A stretch of 64,000 nucleotides of DNA, from contig CM082578.2 of NCBI GenBank assembly GCA_040954595.2, forward strand, positions 7,316,001 to 7,380,000, read 5' to 3'. Below the pieces are notes generated by a model that saw only the letters and a list, made by a program, of their open reading frames with translations, was not told the origin of the DNA and ran no database searches. Positions 36,883 through 64,000 of this stretch are shown piece after piece (within the stretch, counting starts at the first letter, position 1; each line of letters begins with the position of its first letter). Both the position numbers and the translations under genes were made by a program. The DNA comes from Balanoglossus misakiensis. Lineage: Eukaryota; Hemichordata.

Positions 36883-38001
36883 TGGTTTTCTGACACAGCT
36901 TAAAGCAACCGAAAACCGAAAACAACAACAACAGAAAACCCTCCAAGATTTTATCTTAATATCCAAGCAGACTCTATGATTGAAATTTAAACTACAGCAT
37001 GACTCATGTCGTGTTTGGTGCGGCAGATGACGATAATGGCATCTGCAGTCCGAAATATTAGACATGTATGGTTCTCGAAAATGTCTAAATATGTCACAAT
37101 ATATTTTAGACGAAAAATTTGGACAAGAAGCAATATTTAGAAAGACACGGCAGAAGAGAGTATGCTATGTATCGCCAGCAATCTGATTTTTACATTTTAC
37201 CTAACCACTTAACCCAATTCAAGTCGCTGCTGCACCACCGTATAATACGTGGCAATGACCGAAGAGTCGATTGCTTCGCGTTGGCGTGTTTGAGAAAGTA
37301 ATCCGCGGCTCTTGAAAGAGCAGTATAAGCAACTGGGGACGACTTGGAGTTCAACGAGAAGTTCGCGAAGAGTCGGAAAGTATAGGCTTCGGGGTGGAAA
37401 TGCAAGAATTTAATTTGGAAAGGTGAATGCAAAGGTGAAATGATGGACGGCTCTCCGGCAGTGCTCTGTCCTCTTAAAGCCACTTAGGGCGCTGTTGTTT
37501 TGGGTATTAAATGCTGGGGAGAAAATGTCTCCAGTGATTCAATAGGCTGCTCTCGAGCATCAACTGGGAGCTGCTGTTCATTCTGAAGCAAGTACATATA
37601 TCTGGGATACTGACATATTTCGCGTGCTCGCAATGAGCGAACTGAAGTTACCTTGCCTCTCCCCCTACGTATTAACTCTATGCATCACGCATATCCAGTA
37701 CTAAAAGAGATTTTAGACGAACAATTTTTTAAATGTTGGGTTTTGTTGAACTTTGGCCGTGCATTCTGGTGGCTGGCTTTTTTTCAGAATGTGAGTTTGT
37801 CGCATTTAATACAATTGAATAAATAATTGACCGAATTCATCATGATCATTTAATGATATGTGGTTAAAATATCTCGGTGTTGTATGGCAAGGGATGTCAT
37901 TCTGAAGGCTTGTATCCGGGGAAAAACACACCCTCTACCACAATCGGTGCATAAGGATTCTTGATTATGAATTATCGAGCGTTTGAATCATATTATCACA
38001 C

Positions 38002-38390
38002 ACTACACCAGCACTTGAAGGGACACAGTCTCTTTCTCGCTGCCCCTTTTCCATTGATTATATTTGATACAAGACACCGTTTAAATTATTCTACATGTGG
38101 ATATATAGTGAATCAACGTTCGACCACACACAACTTCAATCCCACTTGTAAACACGAGAGTGAAAAACTCGCCAACATGAATAATCGGTGTTTACCATTT
38201 ATTCCTTTTGGTGAGATTTTTACTCTCATATCCTACAAACGGGATGGGAGTTGTGTGTGGTTGTACGTTGATTCACTATATATCCACATGTAGAATAACA
38301 TAAACGGTGTCTTGTATCAAACATAATTAATGGAAAAGGGCCTGCGAGAGAGAGACTATGTCCCTTTTATAGCAGAGGTCAAAGTGTAGT
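38002..38390. mobile_element. Long fold-back DNA element (MITE-like)
   Basis: The two halves are inverse complements over most of about 389 bases. The best-conserved block is TTGATACAAGACACCGTTTA, then TTATTCTACATGTGGATATA and TAGTGAATCAACGT, seen at 38063-38119 and in inverse at 38266-38321. The outer ends are ACTACAC and GTGTAGT. Mismatches and small indels increase toward the centre and the ends, as in an old element. No coding capacity; no clear target duplication. Confidence 0.75.
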
Positions 38391-38427
38391 AAAAAAAACG
38401 AAACATTGCAGTGCAGTGCATATTAGA

Positions 38428-38433
38428 TTTATT
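38428..38433 (-). terminator. Poly(A) signal of the S8-CTLD gene
   Basis: AATAAA on the minus strand, about 135 bases beyond the inferred stop at 38568-38570. Position and strand fit the terminal exon. Confidence 0.6.
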
Positions 38434-38567
38434 TCGCCAAAAAGATTTACATCAGTCCACAATACATGCTGCTTGTGAGTGATATTTTAAATGACAATAC
38501 GTGAAAGGTATACAATGAGAGTAATAATGTTCAGCCAGCGTTGAAGTGTATCTGCACGCGTATAGGT

Positions 38568-60149
<21,582 letters not shown>

Positions 60150-60419
60150 TGTTGTCTGAAATGCCATCGTGTAAGATGATGAGAAAATGAATTGGTATCA
60201 TTAAGAACATCGGCTTCAGTCATAAAAGGGAATAGAAAAATGACAGGTAAAACACGCAGATTTGAAATGCAAGACTGGAGCTTTTGTTTGCTTTGACCAA
60301 AGCGTCTCGCCCTTAAACAAAATAGTGAACGAGATGAGTGACTTGCTACTCGAATCTGGAGACACAAAATGTGTGTGATGTTACTTCTGGAAAATTTAAG
60401 CTTTAAGAAACTTACCTTT

Positions 60420-60517
60420 GTGTCGTTATGCAGTTAACACGCAGATGATGTCAGCTGGGCAACCGAAGATAGCTGTAAAAATCTACAGAAACTCTCCGCT
60501 TAGAATGTTGGTTTATA
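60420..60517 (-). promoter_or_regulatory. Promoter and 5'-UTR exon of the S8-CTLD gene
   Basis: On the minus strand a TATAAA lies at 60517-60512. About 95 bases downstream a strong donor (AAAG|GTAAGT, donor GT at 60419-60418 or nearby) closes a short non-coding exon. The matching acceptor is probably TTTCAG at 60161-60156, just before the ATG at 60149. Transcription would start near 60485. Confidence 0.55.
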
Positions 60518-63500
60518 TGGTTTAATTACTGCTCTCCTTCGTTTGCATTTACAAAAATAATATTGCTATGTACAAAAATGTTTCAATTCTTAAATAACGC
60601 GATGCTAACTACCAACCCACACCATTGTTTCGATAAGGTAAAAATAAAATATGCTGACCGTACAGACATGCATGCATGTCTTTTTCCTCATTTTGCAGTT
60701 CTATTCATATCAAACTATGCATAATTAACATCTCAATTAGAACAATGTGATACAACCACCGACCCACATTATTCCATTCAATGAGCTAAAGATAAATATA
60801 CTGACCATAAAAAATTCTTTCTCTCTACGGTTGTTAAAAAAGTCATTCGATCGGATAAAACCGGATAGTGGGTAACAAAATCAGGGAGCTTTCATCTGTA
60901 ACGAAGGGTGGGTTGGAATGGGAGGACCCAGGTTGGGTGATTACATTTTATAATTCCACCCTTCTATCAAATTTAAGAATAAATTTCTAATTTGCTTAAT
61001 TTGTAGTATGAACGATTAGAATATCTCTGGTGGATTTTGGGAACGGTAAACTTTTTGCATGACCGACCAAATTGAATCCAAAATACCCCCTTTCCCAATG
61101 AGACCTCCCCCTCAGCCATGACAATTGAAAGGTACCTTAGCGAGGTGAAATTCCAATATAGGACATTTGCAGAATTTTGATATGCCAAAATACGTGCTTA
61201 CATAGTAAGAGATATAGTCGGTTTACTTTTGCCTGTTTGTCTTTATCAATGTGTGTTTTAGAAAAATAAGATAGGTGTTCTTCTTGATAGCAATTCATGA
61301 CGAACTATTTTGTTTCATTTATTGACTTGGTCTGCGAAATTGGAAATAGAAAATAGATTTTATTTTCCGTTTGATTGAGACATGCCACTGACGAAGACGT
61401 CACAACTGGACAGCAGTTTACACCAATATTTGACAAGCTTGGTAAATCTAAATGTGTGGCGTATGGAATAGAGCCCAAGTCCACCTTTAATTGTTGCATA
61501 AGGTGCAATATGATAAAGATTTAAAACAAAACGACAAACATTTTTCAGTACAATTCCAATTGGTAGCCGTTCTTAAAACCCAAATATTTCACTACCATAC
61601 ATCATGACAAATATGTTTAACGCTAGACAAACATTAACAAATGTGCAGAGAGAAAATGGGCAAAAATGTTCAAATGTTGTGCCGAATTTTACATAAAAAA
61701 TGCGCCATCAACCTGACGATTATAATCATTAGAAAAAAACTTAAGGTTACCCTCAAACAAATATCTTTTTCGTTGTGGCCAACTCTGCACTTTTTCCCTG
61801 ATGAACCGCTGCGTGCTTATTTTGGCTAATACTGTCGGACTGAAAATAGAAGTTAAACTCTCTTTAATTCCGATATACAGTCATTAAATTTACCAACACC
61901 ACAGACCACAAAAGAACAGAAGTGGGGTTGTGCTCGGGTGAAATACACAAAGAAAAAGGAAAAATGAGTACTAGTAAGAAAAAATATGAGAAACTGAACA
62001 GTCAACAACAATTGTTGTTTTGACCACATTAATTTACATGACTGACAGCGTTGAATATTAACATAATTATGTTTAATTTGTACACTAAGCTTCAACTGCC
62101 CTCTTGCAATATCCCCACCAAGAACATCACTAAATCTTTGTGAACAAGCTCGAGTACGATGATGTCATCAAACTTTCATTGGCCAGTTAAACCAGACCTT
62201 CATCGTTGATTGGACAGCGTTGTTTACTTATTTGCAGGCGTAGATCAAATGTATACATCGGATTTGTCTCATTACAACTGAGGTCAGACATGCAGGGGAA
62301 ATTAAATATGACAATACAGACGCCCGCGATCAATGAACGACGGGATGAGGGCATCAGAAGGGCACCGAAAAAGAAATGCCATTTGGTTCATCCCCACCCC
62401 TCAGTAAAAAACATCAAGCGCCAAAACTGCGCCCAACATTTACAGCTAATGCGCCATTTATTCGCTCACCAATATCGCTAATCACCCAGCAAAGTCTCCG
62501 AGTCTTTGCAATACGCCGAAACAATCATGTATGAAGCTACTTTGACCAAAATGTAAACCGACATCAAGCGCTGGAATTCGAAGCGATAGCGTTTAGCATC
62601 ACTGGCGAAAATGGTTACACTTGTGACGAGGCAATTTTTGTGAATTTCGTCGACACATACTCAAGATGATTCGTAAAGAGGACTTTAATGAGCAAAACCC
62701 AAAATAAGTTTTTTAGATATTTAGGTTGTACATTGCGTTTGAAGGCCTTGAAGCGATGGGGTTTTCTGTATTCAACTTCTGTATCCTCGTAACAGAAGCA
62801 CACGACCGTCATTCTTTTCTCAAGATGCATTTAATTTTATTCGATTTTAAGTTTTCATTTCAACACGTTTCGCCCGATCTCTCATGCAATCTCTGAAAAG
62901 GAGTCACAAACTACGTGCGTGTTTTCGGCTCCGATAGACCCATGGTTTGCGCCGCTCGCTTGGGTTCTATCCGACCTCATTGAAATGGTCACGGAAGCTT
63001 TGGGTGTCGTAGGTTCGAGGCCTCGAGTATTCTCGTTTACGTGCAATACATGAGAAAATGGTGGCGGGTTTATCACACCCACATCACGAAAATAGTGGCC
63101 ATTTTATTTCAGACGTTTTTGATCGCAAGGCATCTTTTTTGTTTGAATACGGCTTTAATTGTTCTCCTTCGCTGTAATCTATGAAATAGGATCACACGTT
63201 GACCATATTTTCTGTCGGGACACGTTTCAATGTCACAAAATGTTCAAAATACATGTATATGGCACACTGCGACGTAATTTATTCCCGACCGAAAAGATGA
63301 TGGGCAGGGTGGAGTATTGGGGTCCAGAAAGGCCCACCGACACAGAGCGAATTATAGTCATTTTGCCCAAGGACCTATAGGCCTAATTCAACTTAAAAAA
63401 AACATACTATATTGAACAACGAATAGCAACACTCAAACCAACACTAAAATGAAGATGTATACAAAAATCACACAAAGTCTAAGTTCAGTCCGCAGTCTTG

Positions 63501-63910
63501 CCTTGTTCATTTATTTTCTCAGATTTTGTTATATTTTCTATATTCGCTTATTTCCTTGTTACATGTATATGCTTATTTTCCTGTTATTTCCGGGAAAAGA
63601 AGTTATTACGGTAACCCTTAAAAATGATCGGAATTGTTAATTTTTGGATCATCCTGTGTATGTATAATGAAAAATCCGCGATATACATGTAATATAGGGG
63701 TCACCACGCTTGTTTTTGAAATACAGAGCCATAAATGTAGTCGATAGAAGAACACACCAATGGTTTGTCTATGGGCAAAAAAATTAACGCAATTTATCTC
63801 AAAATAGAGAAGGGTGACCACACGATTTTATTTGACCGATGAATTTATATTTACTGGACTGAGCTATGTGTAAAATTTCGTTAAAATGACAATAGTAGAA
63901 GTTTGTTTTC
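60518..63910. other. Region upstream of the protease gene, no gene recognised
   Basis: AT-rich sequence with only short open frames on both strands and no recognised domains, splice chains or RNA genes. A GTAGGTTCGAGGCC sequence near 63010 resembles a pol III B box but no tRNA fold surrounds it. Confidence 0.5.
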
Positions 63911-63911
63911 T

Positions 63912-63912
<1 letters not shown>

Positions 63913-64000
<88 letters not shown>
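63913..64000. repeat. (TCAA)n microsatellite at window end
   Basis: Uninterrupted tetranucleotide units reaching the last base of the window; the true length is unknown. Confidence 0.97.

Larger units (their letters stand above)
36883..38567. other. Convergent intergenic spacer with fold-back element
   Basis: Lies between the 3' end of the plus-strand EGF gene and the 3' end of the minus-strand protease gene. It holds the fold-back element at 38002-38390 and the protease poly(A) signal at 38428-38433. An AATAAA near 37818 is a possible but distant signal for the plus-strand gene. No gene recognised. Confidence 0.55.

Noticed and set aside
62990-63035. GTAGGTTCGAGGCCTCGAG, possible tRNA 3' half or SINE
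   Set aside because: The stems do not pair into a tRNA fold and no 5' half is evident.

Overview
This is metazoan nuclear DNA. Genes are split by GT-AG introns (plus two GC-AG introns), most of them phase 1 and bounding extracellular domains. There are LRR, Ig, CUB, LDLa, EGF and C-type lectin domains, a replication-dependent histone H1 with the animal 3' stem-loop, transposon remnants and abundant microsatellites. The gene repertoire suggests a marine invertebrate. I cannot fix the phylum from sequence alone, and no gene is recognised well enough to give it a standard symbol except the histone H1 class. Exon models were built by hand from splice signals and intron phase, and every internal junction keeps the reading frame.

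Layout. (1) 46-5183, minus strand: two tandem secreted LRR-Ig paralogues, each with one coding exon and a 5'-UTR intron. (2) 7130-7502: a frameshifted LINE 3' fragment. (3) 7662-13797, minus: a 10-exon type I membrane protein (signal peptide, CUB, CUB, LDLa, three EGF, TM, PPxY tail), with a terminal-inverted-repeat transposon in one intron. (4) 14173-14306: a fold-back element. (5) 16880-17662: a complete intronless histone H1 unit. (6) 18830-24036, plus: a 10-exon paralogue (CUB, CUB, degenerate LDLa, two EGF, TM). (7) 27979-30807 and 34126-36882, plus: two smaller receptors (signal peptide, two EGF, TM) with PPPY-containing tails. (8) 38002-38390: a long fold-back element. (9) 38568-60517, minus: a proteinase K-like S8 serine protease with an I9 propeptide and three C-terminal C-type lectin domains. 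Its second coding intron (about 14.8 kb) holds a roughly 1.9 kb perfect TACA microsatellite, a 12.4 kb array of an 88-bp satellite and a CA/TACA microsatellite. (10) 60518-64000: no gene seen, ending in a TCAA microsatellite.

How the genes relate. The four receptors share one blueprint: signal-peptide exon ending in phase 1, phase-1 extracellular modules, a TM exon and a cytoplasmic tail. Three of the four tails carry PPxY motifs of the kind bound by WW domains (Nedd4-type ligases, YAP-type adaptors). With the secreted LRR-Ig proteins and the lectin-bearing protease, the region looks like a neighbourhood of secreted and cell-surface recognition genes. A common role, for example in immunity or epithelial recognition, is inference only. 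The most unusual items are the S8-CTLD3 protease architecture, the intronic satellite with higher-order repeats, and the PPxY-tailed receptor group.
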